Source: Gordionus sp. m RMFG-2023 (Eukaryota; Nematomorpha; Gordioida; Chordodea; Parachordodidae). Taken from it: a DNA stretch of 64,000 nt. Shown piece by piece: positions 36,861 to 49,504 of the stretch. Within the stretch, counting starts at the first letter, position 1; each line of letters begins with the position of its first letter. The notes beneath the pieces were generated by a model. That model saw only the letters and a program-made list of their open reading frames with translations. It searched no databases and was not told the DNA's origin. The translations under genes and the position numbers were made by a program. Location: positions 49,928,569-49,992,568 of the forward strand of contig NC_088776.1 in the NCBI RefSeq assembly GCF_954871325.1, read 5' to 3'.

Positions 36861-37611
36861 TAAAATTTATAATTTCTTTAAATATCCCAAAAAGGAACCA
36901 TAAACTATATCTAAAAATTTCAATTTCAATTGTTTTCTGATGTGTAGAAATTCTTTGACTTTGTTGTAAAATATCCAAATTTGCTGTCTAGATTTTTTTT
37001 TTAAACTTGAATATTGGTGAAAAATGGCCGTTTGTGAATGTGACTATAAGAATGAAATGAAAATTGTTGAAGTATTTTATATGTATTTTTCCTTCTAGAA
37101 ATTATATTTGCATCAAAAATATAATGGTTCGCAAATTTAAAGTTTATTATACATTGGAGAATTGAATATTTTATTATAATATTTAAGATGGGGGGAGTAA
37201 ATTATAAATGTGCCCTTCGAGATAAAATGGAATGTAACAATATTATCATTATCTGTACAATTAAAAGATGAATATGTGTAGGATTGAAAATAACGATGAG
37301 TTGGCAGAAGCTATTGATCTAATACCCATAAATAATTCTATCATACTCTATGTTACCGGTATAAGGGTACAATCTGTTTCTGATGTAAAAATCGAAGAAT
37401 ACCATAAAAATTTATATAAAAATATTATCATTTTTTAAAATTAAACTTAATATTTTTATAACAAACAAAAATCATTATAATGTTATCAAAATTATTTGAA
37501 AATTAAAAACAGTTTCTAATAGAGAATAAATAAGCCTTTTCATCGGGAAAATAATATAAAAAAATAAGTTAGAAATTAGAAACGAATTCTAATATTATAT
37601 ATGTTGGCGGC

Positions 37612-39022
37612 CAGGCGCGTAACCAATGGGGGGGAAAGGGGGAAATTCCCCCCCCATCGCAAATTTGACTATTTTCATAAATATCATTTTAAGCTAATAA
37701 AAATTTTACCCCTACCTCCCAGACCCCCCCCCCCCCACCTCACCAATCAAAATTTTACAAATATTTGAATATCAATTTTCCAACATATTATTCAAAAATA
37801 TTAATAAAATGGAAAAATATTTAGTCAAAGAGATTGAAATCAAACGATAATTTATAAATAAGGTTGAGCATGAAAAAAAAGTAATGTGTCGTTAGCAGCG
37901 ATATCATTATTGAATTCAATTGATCAATCAGAGTTTATCATTGCTGCTAGTTGCATCAATAAATTATTTTCCTATAGCTCACTACTTTGTAGAAATTTAC
38001 AAAAACCAAATTTAGATTTGGTTCAGGTTATTGATTTGGTGGAAAATATACATGAACAGGTAGATACAATAAGAATGAATGTAGACGTTGAATCGAAGGC
38101 TAAATTTTATGATATAATACTAATTAAACCTCGTCTAGCACCTAGGCCATTATTGAGATGAAAATAAATATTGGCTCAACTGAAGAATATTATAAAATAT
38201 CCATTTTCATCCCATTCTTAGATACTTTTTTATCGCAAATAAAAGTACGGGTTTTAGATAAAAAACAAGTCTTTAGCAATCTTCAAGTTTTATTACCCAA
38301 AGATCCTTCTTCATTTTCTAATGTCACTATTGGTAAAATTAAATATTTAGAAAAATTTTATTCCTATGAGATTGATACTGAAATAATTTTAATCAGTGAA
38401 TTCGAATTGTGGTATAAATATTTATACGTTTAGCTATTTTACCTAAGCATGCTATTGATGCACTCAATCGGTGTAAAGAAACCTTGGCTCAATTTCCTAA
38501 TATTTCGAAGTTGTTTTATATTCTTGCATGTTTGCCTATTACAACATGTACGAATGAAAGGACTTTTTCCAACTTGAGAGGGTTGAAAACATATTTACGA
38601 AGTACTGAATCTCGGCTAAATGGGTTAGCTCTGTTAAATATACACAGAGATTTGGTTCCAACGACAAACAAAATAATTAAAAATCTAAATTATATTCTAC
38701 TTATATTGTATGAGAATTTAAGCTGAGGCTAGTTTTTAAAGCAAATTTTATAAAAAAAATGACATTACACTTTATTTCAACTTTACATTTAAAAAAACTT
38801 TATTAAATATATACCTATCTTGAAATAATAAAAAAGAGGCTTGTAATATCCTATAAAAATAGAAATATAATTAAATTATGAATAATTTAATAGAATAGCT
38901 AAATAAGACCCGGCCGAAGGCTTGGGGAAAAGCTGGCCCAAGGCCAGGTAAAAGGGGTTTGGGGGCGAAGCCCCCAAAAATATTTCCCCCCCCCCTATAA
39001 GAAAATCCTGGATACGCCACTG
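37612..39022 (+). mobile_element. hAT element, internally shortened, nested in a MITE
   Basis: The element is 1,411 bp, starting CAGGCGCGTAACCAATGGG and ending CCTGGATACGCCACTG, inverted versions of each other and of the CAGGGGCGTAGCCAGG end common in hAT elements. It is flanked by TTGGCGGC at 37604-37611 and 39023-39030, a perfect 8-bp target duplication. It keeps only the C-terminal portion of a transposase; the zinc-finger and most of the catalytic region are absent. C-rich and G-rich runs lie just inside both ends. Confidence 0.85.
37886..38726 (+). pseudogene. hAT transposase C-terminal remnant (ZMYM1-like/DUF4371 group)
   Basis: Three consecutive open stretches on the plus strand (37886-38161, 38158-38433, 38430-38726) in different frames read as one transposase tail broken by frameshifts. 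The first has SIDQSEFIIAASCINKLFSY and LQKPNLDLVQVIDLVENI, typical of the helical insertion region. The second contains EEYYKISIFIPFLDTFLSQI. The third carries the dimerisation domain: FPNISKLFYILACLPITTCT, NERTFSNLRGLKTYLRST and ESRLNGLALLNIHRDL. The N-terminal DNA-binding and catalytic parts are missing, so it cannot mobilise itself. The dimerisation motif is unusually well kept for a broken copy. Confidence 0.8.
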
Positions 39023-39405
39023 TTGGCGGCAGTGTGTTTTTTCCGCCAATGTGTTATTTTTTCAACTTGAAATCATTTTTTGATCTTGTTTTTATTTCTT
39101 TTAAATCTGATTTTTCTGGAAATATATTCATTCCAGCATGCTTAGAATACCTATCTTATGAATTGTAGGCAAATTTACCGCTAACCCTTGAGTCATTTAT
39201 CATTTATATAAAAAATCTGTAGAACAACGAATATAAATTAAATTAAGTTGAAAAGTTCATGGCAAAATTGTTAGAAATTCATAGGGTTGTTATTTAAAAC
39301 ATAATGGAATACATTGCTGGTAAAATCAAATTCCTAAATTTAAAAAAACGTGCTCAAAAAAAGATTCTAAGTTGAAAAAATAACGCATTGCTGCTAACAT
39401 ATATA

Positions 39406-41494
39406 ATTAATTAAGTAATAAAGTTAGAAAAACAAAGTAACAAACTATAGATTTAACATAAAGAAACATTATTAGGCTCTAAATAAAATATTGAGTAAAA
39501 TGGATGCCAAGACAAAGGGATAAAATATCCTTCATCTTGGTTAAGATTATTAGGACTTTTGCAATATTTTAGCTTCTCTAATTATTCTCTTTTCATTGTA
39601 TTTAATAATATGATGGATCCTAATAAAAAAAAATTTGTATTAAATATACTAGTTCACAAGATGGCGTTATAAATTTTTATATATTAATTTGGAAATAATA
39701 TAACCCATATTATATTTATTTTTTTTTAAAAAAAACAATATTATAGTAAATTTATGGCACAATATTAATATATTTAAATTTTACAATATATATTATATTG
39801 TATATGATATGATATGATATGATATATAAGAGGAAAACAATCAACGATTCACTTTTAATAGATTCGAAAATAAAGAAAAATGGGTAAAATCACATGTAAA
39901 TAAATTTTCAGTATATATGTAGTATTGGAATATGGAACCAACGAGGGATTCAGAATCTTTTAATTTTAAATCATTTAAATGAAGGTTATCTTACATTTTA
40001 AACAACTTGATTTGACGGTAACTGTGTTCCAACACGTGTATAGATTACCATACCCCATAAATTTCAGACAATTTTCTTATGAACTTTTGAGTTTTTTTTC
40101 TCTTTAATATGAAAAAATCATATATTCAAATTAACATAAATTAAGACTAGTTCAAAAGTTTGGAGCAAAAGAATACTCTCCACATGCTTGAATACATTTC
40201 TGATCAAAATTAGCTGCGACATATGAATAATTTAAACGATGTATTTAGAAAGCAGCAAGTCCGCATATAATTTCTATAAATATATTATGATTTTTTTTTT
40301 ATAAAATTAGATCTAAATATTCGCATCAAATTTTGAGAATTACGCATCAGCGTTAGAGGCTTGCTTATTTTTCATTTAAGGATATTCATTGTATATGAAG
40401 CTTAGATAATTTGTATAAATTTTAGGGTCATCTTAGGTCAGAGAGAGTATCCCTGGGAACCCTGGAAATTATGTTACCATAACTCATTTTTAAAAAAGCC
40501 AGAGCATGAGAGTCAAACATTTTTAATGTCGTCGCAATTATGGATAGGAATTAATTTTGTTAAAAATCTCGATTTCACCGATTTTTTAAAAATCAAATAT
40601 TTCCTAAACCTCGAGATTTGGCCAAAGGATAGCAGAAAGGTTTGGTTTTTTTTAGCAAAATGTCGATTCTTAGATAATATTTTTTTGATTAAGATTTCGA
40701 TTTGGCCGTTTTTTTAAAAATTGGCGAAATCGAGGTTCTTCAATATTTGGATAATTCACCCAGCTTAGGGGCCACTGACAATAGGCTCGATGCAAGAAAT
40801 ATCCCAGTTTAATCAACTTTCCTACAGGTGATCTTGGCAGCTCCATCTAGGTGTCTGTCTTAAAGTCCGTAAGGCTCTTGAAGAGATGCTGAAATACTTT
40901 AAGACCCGGGCTATAGTGCCATTGCACTTGCAGGAATACCTCGTTTGCAAATGTAGAAGGTGACCTGAATTGACAAGTGTTTGGTAAGGGTCAGTGCAAA
41001 GTTAAACATTGTATAGTAATTTACTAAACAACATCCTAATTTTATTTAAAGGAAATAAGACCCATTTTTAATCTATCTTAATGGATGGATCATTAGTCCA
41101 AACGTGTAATCATGATAGATCCATAAATTTAAGAATGAGTATCTGTTACGTTAGACCCCCGATCTTAAGAGTACGTGATGAGAATAACGCCATATTGAAA
41201 GATTCCTGAGGTTCGTTGCGCATACACAATCTTAGGAATAAAAAGGTACTTCAATAAAATTCAAGCTTGGTGGGCTGGGAGGAGCGATAGAATATCTCGC
41301 AAAAGAGTTATGTTTCAACATATTATTTGAATTTTTAATATTCAATCACTAGGTAAGATCATATCCAACTATTATGTTTGGTCATATGAAATCCCACCTT
41401 TAAAAAATAGGAATTAAACTTAAAAAAAGTATAATTTAAATCTATAAAAAATTCTGATTTAAATATTAAAAAAAAATTGCCCTTTAAATTGATA
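39406..41494. other. Intergenic, with a GC-richer island at about 40800-41300
   Basis: Apart from the family A copy at 40557-40742, the stretch 40800-41300 is clearly less AT-rich than its surroundings. It has short open pieces (for example VRKALEEMLKYFKTRAIVPL on the plus strand near 40870, and a 43-codon ATG frame from 41081). I do not recognise either. It could be a few exons of an unidentified gene or an old element. Confidence 0.4.
40557..40742. mobile_element. MITE family A copy, intergenic
   Basis: Left end TTGTTAAAAATCTCGATTTC, core AACCTCGAGATTTGGCCAAA and AGCAGAAAGGTTTGG, right end TTGGCGAAATCGAGGTTCTT. The two ends are inverted relative to one another. Confidence 0.6.
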
Positions 41495-41502
41495 TTTAAA
41501 TA

Positions 41503-42250
41503 TAGGGATGGATATTTTTTATCGGATCAGGCCGATATTATACCCATTTTAAAATATCTATCGGCCAATTTTATAAAATTTTCCGATGCGATAAAAAATG
41601 GCGTTTTTAACCAAAATAAAATGTTATAAAATTTTAAAAAAAGGTTATATCTAAGATCATTTATTTTTATAAATAAATAGAAATCCATTTTTATGTTTAT
41701 TTTTTTAATAATAATAAATAATTATTAAATATTCTGCCATATTGTTAATTTTTTTGCGCATTCTGTTTATAAAAGTGTGCGATAATCTCTTCCGAATCTG
41801 TTTTTAGTGAAGCTGGTGATATTGATAGTTGACATCGTCGTAGACTGACCTCTGATAAATTGGAAATTTGGGTATTTCTAAAAAGAAATCTTCGATATAT
41901 TAATGTTAAATATTATTTTAAATATTTTTTACATATTTCATAATATATTTGTTTGTTATTTATTATGTATATAGATTAATGTTATTACTTATTATATAAA
42001 AGTAATTTAAAAATAAAAATATTTTATATACTGTTAGAATTGCAATTGAATTGAATACAAACTATAACTGATCATTATAATATATTTAAATGACATAAAT
42101 TATGGTATAGTTAGGTTATATTATACTAATAAAAAGTATAGTAAAAATTAAAATCATTGGTATCTTTACAGAATACAAAATTAGATATGATATCTGATCG
42201 GGAATATCGGATCAGATCGGTCTCCAAAAAGTGGTAACGGTACACCCCTA
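41503..42250. mobile_element. Non-autonomous hAT-type element, 748 bp, with perfect 8-bp target duplication
   Basis: Ends TAGGGATGGATA and GGTACACCCCTA (inverse TAGGGGTGTACC). Both sides are flanked by TTTAAATA (41495-41502 and 42251-42258), the 8-bp duplication typical of hAT insertion. Subterminal inverted words such as TATCGGATCAGGCCGATATT and GGGAATATCGGATCAGATCG follow. I see no coding capacity inside. Confidence 0.75.
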
Positions 42251-42258
42251 TTTAAATA

Positions 42259-44939
42259 CATCCTAAAAAGACTAAAAAAAATCCCAAAACTGGGGAAAAA
42301 ATGGTAACCTTTAAAGTTCCTTAGTGTGACATATTTTTTAAAAAATTGACAAAATAAAATACAAAAAAGATGCCTTGATTAATCAAAAAATTAGTTTGTA
42401 ATTATAAAATTGTTTTTTCAAATTATTTCATAGGAGATAACCATATGTTTTGATTTTCCCTCTAAAAAAATAATGATATTACACCCTCTTTTGCCTATAC
42501 AAAGACGAATATGAATGGTGTATTATTCGCATTTATTATGAATAATTTTCTTTTTTCTTTCACCTTTCTTTTTTTAAAATAATATATGAAATTTATAAGA
42601 AAATATATTGACAGAATTTTTTATAAACTTTTCCCGTGCTATTATGTTATTTTAAATTCTCAATGATATGTGGGCTGTTAATGTTATCCAGAAAGATCGA
42701 TGGAGTTTTTGGATATAATTCTCTTTTGAATTATAATTATAAAATCTTTAAGAAGATTTTTTGAACCTTTGAATTTACAATTATTTTACTGCATTATTAT
42801 TATTCATATAAAATTTAAAGTTTTCAGAATTAGTTTTTATAGATAAAAAAAGCTTGATAATTTTGCCTTTTTTAGATCAATTTTAAGGCAACCCTTTAAT
42901 CAGGTGTGATGCAATTGATTGATAAGATAAAGTATTGGTCTTCCTTTATATTTTACAATATACTCACTCAAACAGCCATTTCAATATCTATTAATATATT
43001 AAAGTGTTCCCAAAGGGCCTTTTGAGGAGTTTTTGTCAACTTGATCATCAATTTATTCATCAGTTCAGAGTCATTTCAATTTTTATATAATAATTTATCA
43101 AAAGAATATGTAAAATTTTGTAAAATAATGATTTTAAAATGGTGCAAGGAAATTAAGAAAAAAAAATCAATACGCATTCCACTATTTCACATAAATTTAA
43201 AAATAATTAAATATAATAAAATTTAGTTAAAATTTTTATAGAATTTTTTTAATTATTTAATTTGCTTCTATTTGGATTGATTATAATTTCAAATTAGGTT
43301 TGCCCCCTCCTAAGCTACCTCAACAAAAATAAGGAAATTTAAATATAAAATCAAAATTAGCTAAAAAGGGAATCAAAATTAGCATACCTCTCCACCTTTT
43401 ACATTCATTTACCCCCTTCCCATTTTATTCTAGTTATAAGAAAGTCTTTATACTAATGATTTGGAAAGTTTTAAATATTATATATCTTATATTAATTAGA
43501 GACCATAATCCATTCTAAAATGAAACAAATCAATACAATCCAAGCCTAAAAATTGGCATAATGGGATTAAAATAATTTTAAATTTCCAAATCTTAAAACT
43601 CTAAACCAAAAAATGGTAATTTAAAAAATCGAAACCAAGTCTAAAACAAAGCTCAGAAAATCAAAAATAAAATCTTAAACCATGCTGGGCTTGGAAATCT
43701 GTGCATGTCTCCAATTGATATCAAAAATATTTAATTATTAAATTTAATATATATCCAACCCCAAAATAGTTCTACTTCAACTTCTAGCTTATGTCAGTTT
43801 GGTATTCAAATTAATTAGGCTTATCATTTAAAATATTTCACACTCATCCTTAGCTTATGCCTCATCCCTCTCATTGGAAAATTAACTTGGAATATTATTT
43901 TCAAAAATATCTGTCTTTTAAAAATAATATGTTATTAGTTTAATTTTAAATCTAGCCAGTGATTATAAGGGTGGTGTATAATTTTTTTTTATATAAGAAA
44001 ATATTTATAAATTTTTATTTTATAATAAATATATTACTCCACTTTATGATTAAAATTTATAATATATTTGAATATTTTTACCTGTATGTGAACAGATGAT
44101 AAAGGTGTTTTTAAATATGAATGAATGATGTTAGTATTTAAATTAAATTTATCTTTAACGTTTCTTCGGCAATAAATAGCTTTACTACAAAAATAAGTTA
44201 TTTAGTTGTAGTTGAGATGAGAGGCTATAATAAATTTATAATAATATGCCTAACTGTATTACATGGTAATAGTTTAACTGAATGAATTCTTATTGATAGG
44301 TAATTTTTTAAGTAAGCAATATATTTTAAAGTTTAAAATTTAAGCAAATAACTGAGGATGCAGCTAATTATATACCAAGGAATAGACTATAATCAGCGGT
44401 ATATATATTGCTTTAAAATTTAGTGGAAGCTATGATTTTTTATTATTATTAAATAAATATGCTACTTATATAAAATTAATTTTAATTAGGAATATGAAGA
44501 AATTCTTTACATTATAAAGGATAATATCACATCCATAAATCTTTTGTTTCTTCAATTTTTTAGAGCTGTATTAATTGATGTATTTATATTGATTTGTAAA
44601 ACATATATAAAATGACGATATTAACAATGATATTATCATTGGATATTAATTACAAGGATATAAAAAAATTATTCATTGTTTTCACGATAGTTCACAATCT
44701 TGACTGAAAATTTAACAACGAAATTTAAAAATAAAAATGAAGGAATTTGGTGAAAATTTAAAGGATTTATAAAATTAATTTTATAATACAATTAAATATG
44801 TTATTTCCATATTTATTAAAAAAATTTGAAGTAAAGAATAACGTTTTGCATTTCCGTTACTCAAAAAAGGAAACAAGTCACAGGTAGAGTTAACGAGTGG
44901 CTTTCCTTTTTTTTAAAAAATAGTAACGATGTTACTTTT
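42259..44939. other. AT-rich intergenic stretch, nothing recognised
   Basis: I see no coding pattern, no element ends and no RNA gene here. Open frames are short and A/T-driven. Confidence 0.5.
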
Positions 44940-45965
44940 TGACGTTATTTTACATGACTAGTAATTATATATTATAATCATAATGCAATTTTTTTATTAC
45001 ATACTCAAATAAGCATTCTAAATGTCGATTTCAAAGTCAAAAAGACATATTTCAATTTCACTTTACATACTTTTCATATAATTCTCTAAAACAGGGTATT
45101 GAGAATAATTTTCTTTAACTGAAATCATTGGTTTTTTTAAAGAAATAAACAAATTCCTCGTTTAGGCAAAGTAGAAAAAATAACTTTTCAAATGGAAATT
45201 GAAGATTATTTTTCGTCTAAAATTTTGGCAAAATTCTTTGAAATTATCAAAAATTGAAGCTAATTTAAAAAACAGGATGAACTTTTTAAATATTTTTTAA
45301 TGTGATTTTACGGAAAAAAAATTTGGAATTTGGCAAAATATGATGGAAATTCTTAAACATTCTCAATTTTTCTTATCTTCAAGATTTTATTTTAGCGGTT
45401 TGTGAATAAAAATAGATATCTTAATATTTTTCAAATCAAAATATTAAATCAAATCAAATGGGCAAATAATTAAATGGGCCTCGTGAAGTTCCCACATATT
45501 TTAGATAGAAATTGATAGCCTACATTTATTTAAATAAGTGTAGGTCGCAAGCAACCAGAGATTATGGTTTTTCGTTTTATTAGCTTTAATAGGAGGTCTT
45601 ATATTAGAGAAGTGTCGAATTATAGGTATAACCTTTAAGAGCAAATATTTTAGAGAGAATACATTTTAGTGAAACTTCTATCGCGAACCAATTATAACAA
45701 AATTTTTATCGCGAACCCTTTATTGCGAATCTTTTATCGAAAATGTATTTACGCTGAGTCATTATCGCGAGCACATTATCACGAAACTCCAAATAATGCA
45801 TTTATTAAAAGTAAGCTACTTAAAAAGATAAACGTAAAGTGTTTTTAGGATCTTTTGAAGTATCGTCTATTAAGTAAGCATGTGACTTTTATCTAATGCG
45901 ATAAAATAAATTAGCCATTTTCGGGTCTCTCTCACTCTTGGTTGTCAGTATGGTAAGGACAGTTG
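44940..45965. repeat. Repeat family E, copy 1: block ending in iterated TCGCGAA words
   Basis: The 44955-45070 part (AAGCATTCTAAATGTC, AAAAAGACATATTT) and the 45640-45965 part (AATACATTTTAGTGAAAC, ATCGCGAACC, ATCGCGAGCACATT, then TCGGGTCTCTCTCACTCTTG) both recur in the same order at 51925-52475. The second part iterates a GCGAA/CGCGAA word about every 17-25 bp. No open frame. Confidence 0.65.
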
Positions 45966-46627
45966 GATTCAGATTATACCCCAATAAATCCCCCCCACAA
46001 CATAGATTTAATAAACGAAAAGTAAATTTTATAAAATATTTTGAAATGCTTAGAATTTTTACATTACTTGATCAAGATTAAAAATATTGAAAAAAATTTT
46101 TACTGATTTACTCAGATTATTTTCAAAAATCATAGGTGATTTTGCGAGTAAATTTTTAATTTTTTAAATTTTTTCTAAATTTTCGTAGTTGACACTTTTA
46201 AAGGATTTTTCATTAAAATACTAAAAATAATTCTCATTTTTTTAAAATCTCGTATTTATTTAGAAAATTGTTATTCCTGTATTAAAACCCCAAGAAACTA
46301 AACGTGTTATGTAGTCTCTGAAGAAAAAGAGGATTAAGAAAATTATGATAATAAATCATTTGATTTCCAATGAATTATTTCATTTTTTAATGTCAAAAGG
46401 TATCACTAAGCATTTCTGCTCATTTTGTAAGCGCTTTTACTCATTTATTTTTAATAAAATTGAATTAATACAAATGAGAATTTTTTTGAAAATAAGTATA
46501 TAAATAATATGACCCGCTAATAAATATGTTAGAAATAACATCAATCACAAGGACAAACACTAAATTCAAACAATAAATAGAAAATGTTCCAGATCAAAAT
46601 AATAGAGATATTCCTAATAGAAATTTA

Positions 46628-46780
46628 AAAGGCCCAGCCCATGTGTCATACCGGAAAATTTTTTAAAAAAATTATAACGGGCCAGAAAAACGTGCATAGA
46701 AAAATTTTAAACATAGCTATTTGAGAAAAAAAATTAGGGTAAGGCCGGGCTAAATAAATTAGGCAGAGATCTCTCTCTGA
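46628..46780. mobile_element. MITE family B-like fragment
   Basis: Carries AAGGCCCAGCCCATGTGTCA, AACGGGCCAGAAAAACGTG and AAGGCCGGGCTAAATAAATT, then GCAGAGATCTCTCTCTGAG, which resembles the family B end. Boundaries uncertain. Confidence 0.4.
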
Positions 46781-47328
46781 GTTTTCATAAAATTTTAATA
46801 GGCCACTCGGGCATTAAAATTTTGATATATTTTTTTGAATTTCAGGCTAATATTTTGATTTATTATTGGAAAATAAATTACAATATGTTATATTTTTGTA
46901 CTTTAAGAGCTATCTAACCAAAATACTAAATCAATTAATAATATAGTATTAAACAAGTAAGTTATGTATTATGATCCAATAACAAATTCACATTACTGAC
47001 ATCAAAACAGTGGTTTTTAGAAGATAGCCATAGAAGAGAGATATATTATCTTAATTGATTGAAAATAAGACACAAAAAATGTGCAGGAAAATCGCCGGGC
47101 AAAAAAAAACTTTTAACGGTCTAAGGCGGGCACTTGGGTAAAAATTATTGTAGCCTTGCGTACTAGCTTCCTTATCTGGACACCGGGCAAAATGTGTTTA
47201 CATATTTTACGGAGTAGATTCATATCCTAGGAAACAGTATATATTTTTTAACATAAGAGTTCTATGTAGGTAAGATTATCAAATGAAACTACTAAAAAAT
47301 GAATGCTAAATCATCACTCTAAGTCCTT

Positions 47329-47379
47329 GGTAAGTCATGAAGAAAGCCATAAAGGTAAGTCATGAAGAAAGCCATAAAA
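47329..47379. repeat. Tandem duplication of a 25-bp word
   Basis: TAAGTCATGAAGAAAGCCAT followed by AAAGG is present twice, head to tail. It is otherwise surrounded by ordinary AT-rich sequence. Confidence 0.8.
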
Positions 47380-47574
47380 AATGACATTCCAATAATAATT
47401 TTGTAAACCCATTCTAAGTTAAGTAATCGTTATATAAATTTATTAAGGTTAAAAGAAAATTAAAAACTCTTTCATTTGAAACAATTTTTCAAACTATTTT
47501 CAAAAATATTAGCTAATTTATATGGTCTTAAAATAAATGCTTCAAAATTAAATAGTTACTATTAGCAACTATCT

Positions 47575-47735
47575 ATGGAGATAATATATTCGCGATTATT
47601 GATTCGCGTAAATTTCGCTGAAATGTATTCGCTTTAAAGGGCTCACTATAAGGGTTTCCTTATAAAAAATTCGCGATATCGATTTCGTTGAATAGTATTC
47701 GTTATATATTCGCGATAAAAAATACCAAACATCCC
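47575..47735. repeat. Repeat family E, short inverted fragment
   Basis: An array of TTCGCGAT/ATTCGC words (ATATTCGCGATTATTGATTC, AAAAAATTCGCGATATCGAT, TATATTCGCGATAAAAAATA) in the opposite orientation to the other two copies. Confidence 0.5.
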
Positions 47736-48012
47736 TACTAATTTATGAGCAGATGGTAGCCTAAAACCAGATGGTTTAAATTCTTTCTTGGTCTTAGGTA
47801 TATCATTAATTTGGGAGTTCACATGCGTCTCTTCATTTCCAAAAAATGCAAATTCTTACCAGGTAGATACAGCTGAGAAAAAAAAATATTCTAAATTAAA
47901 AAAATTGTTTTTTATCAATCGTTATCTAACTTTTTTTTTAAATATAGGTGATAAAATAAGAGCCCTTATATCAGAATCTAAAGAATTTAATTTTTTAAAA
48001 CAAAAATTGAAA

Positions 48013-48349
48013 TTAGTGATCTGCATCGGGCCTAATTTTTCAAACCGGGCCCGGCCCGAATTTATTTAAATATGGAAATTAATTTTTATAAATACTCAAA
48101 ATAAAAGATATATGTTATTATATGTCGTTTAGTTTCAATAAATAAAATCAAATATTTTTATTTTACATAAATAATTCAATATAAAATTGATAAATTTAGA
48201 TATATTTAAAAAAATTTCCAAGGTCCGACCCGAACCGGCCCTAATTTTTTATAAAAATATTAGGCCCGAACCCGATTATTTTAAATAGAATTAGGCCCGA
48301 GCCCGGCCCGAAGCCCGTACGGGCCGGGCCTAACTTTGCAGATCTCTAA
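48013..48349. mobile_element. MITE family B copy
   Basis: Starts TTAGTGATCTGCATCGGGCC and ends AACTTTGCAGATCTCTAA. Its inner ends pair as GGGCCCGGCCCGAA against GCCCGTACGGGCCGGGCC. The start matches the copy in the myosin intron almost base for base. Confidence 0.75.
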
Positions 48350-48454
48350 TTCAAATTACAATTTTAATATATAAATATATTCATATTTTTTGAGAACTTG
48401 TAGTCTCAGTTCTATTTGACAGAATGAAGCGTTATTTAATGTATTTTATTTTTA

Positions 48455-48725
48455 TCAGAGACCTGCAGCCAGATTTTTTTTTCGGCATGGTCCGGTTTTA
48501 TATTTTCAGACCCGGCCGGGATGATATTTTAAAAAAAAATTTCTGCACAGCCCGGATTTATATATTAAATTTCTTTTAAAATTTTGGTTTTAAAATATAT
48601 GACCAGGCTTAAAGTATTTTTTTTAAGATATTTTTTAGGGCCGGCAAGAGTTTTTTTTTAAGAAAAAAAATTTTTAAACCCGGCTTTGCCCGGATATATT
48701 TTTAAAAAAAGGTCTTGCCCATAAT
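48455..48725. mobile_element. MITE family B, diverged copy
   Basis: Begins TCAGAGACCTGCAGCCAG, followed by CATGGTCCGG, GACCCGGCCGGG and AACCCGGCTTTGCCCGG words between A/T runs. The far end is unclear, ending somewhere near GGTCTTGCCC. It follows the 48013 copy by about 100 bp. Confidence 0.5.
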
Positions 48726-49504
48726 ATTACTTATACTTTTATATAAAAAAATTGATTTGATTTCTCAATCAAAAAAGTCCACATGCATTCGCTCCCATGG
48801 ATTACTGAATTATTTAAAATGTGTCTTATTTATGTCAATTATATCGACATCATTTTCTATATCAGTTTTTAGTTGTATCTTATAGATCCTAAAATAAAAT
48901 TTAGGCATTAAATTTATTGGTTGAAAAAACATAAATTTTTCATTTCTTATATAATCTTGGTTTAAAATATCAAAATATTTTAATTATTTTAATTTTTATT
49001 ATATATTTATAAAAATAAATACTTGAATATATATCCGATAGAGGGAGTATATTTTAATTACATTTTATTAATTTTTTTGAAAAATATTTAATTTGTATTT
49101 TTGAACTTTAAACAAAAACAATTTTTACAAAAAGGAAAGAATTTAACAAATTTATTGGCACAGTTTTCAAAGAGGTTCTGCAGCATTTACGATTCTTTAA
49201 ATCTAAAAATAACTTCTAAACTATTTAATAAAGATTCAAAATACTTGACAGAGCCCTTTAGATTCCTTTAACCCAGTGGCTACACTTTCTAAGGGATGGA
49301 AGCAGAATACCCCCTAAAAAGTTCCCCCCATGAAAAAATGGTCACTTATTTTTTGACACTCATAAATTTTAAAAATAATTTTTATTGCAACAATCTTTAA
49401 TATATAAAATAAATAAAATGTAAGAAATATTATTTTTAAATTAATAATTTAGATAAATTGGGGGAATAGAAAGCGAAAGAATTTATAATTATATTATTAT
49501 TTAT

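Larger units (their letters stand above)
37597..39405. mobile_element. MITE family F (TATATGTTGGCGGCAGTG ends), interrupted by a hAT element
   Basis: The left end, ATATATGTTGGCGGC, is cut by the hAT element at 37612-39022 and resumes as AGTGTGTTTTTTCCGCCAAT then TGTGTTATTTTTTCAACTTG. The right end reads AAGTTGAAAAAATAACGCAT then TGCTGCTAACATATATA, the inverted counterpart. Without the inserted element it would be about 390 bp. No open frame of its own is seen. Confidence 0.7.
45966..47574. other. AT-rich intergenic stretch with a family B-like fragment
   Basis: Besides the fragment at 46628-46780, another GGGC-word patch lies at 47090-47190 (TCGCCGGGC, AAGGCGGGCACTTGG, ACACCGGGC). No gene seen. 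Confidence 0.4.

Noticed and set aside
47788-48069. 93-codon plus-strand open frame
   Set aside because: It runs into a family B element (from 48013) and has no recognisable content.
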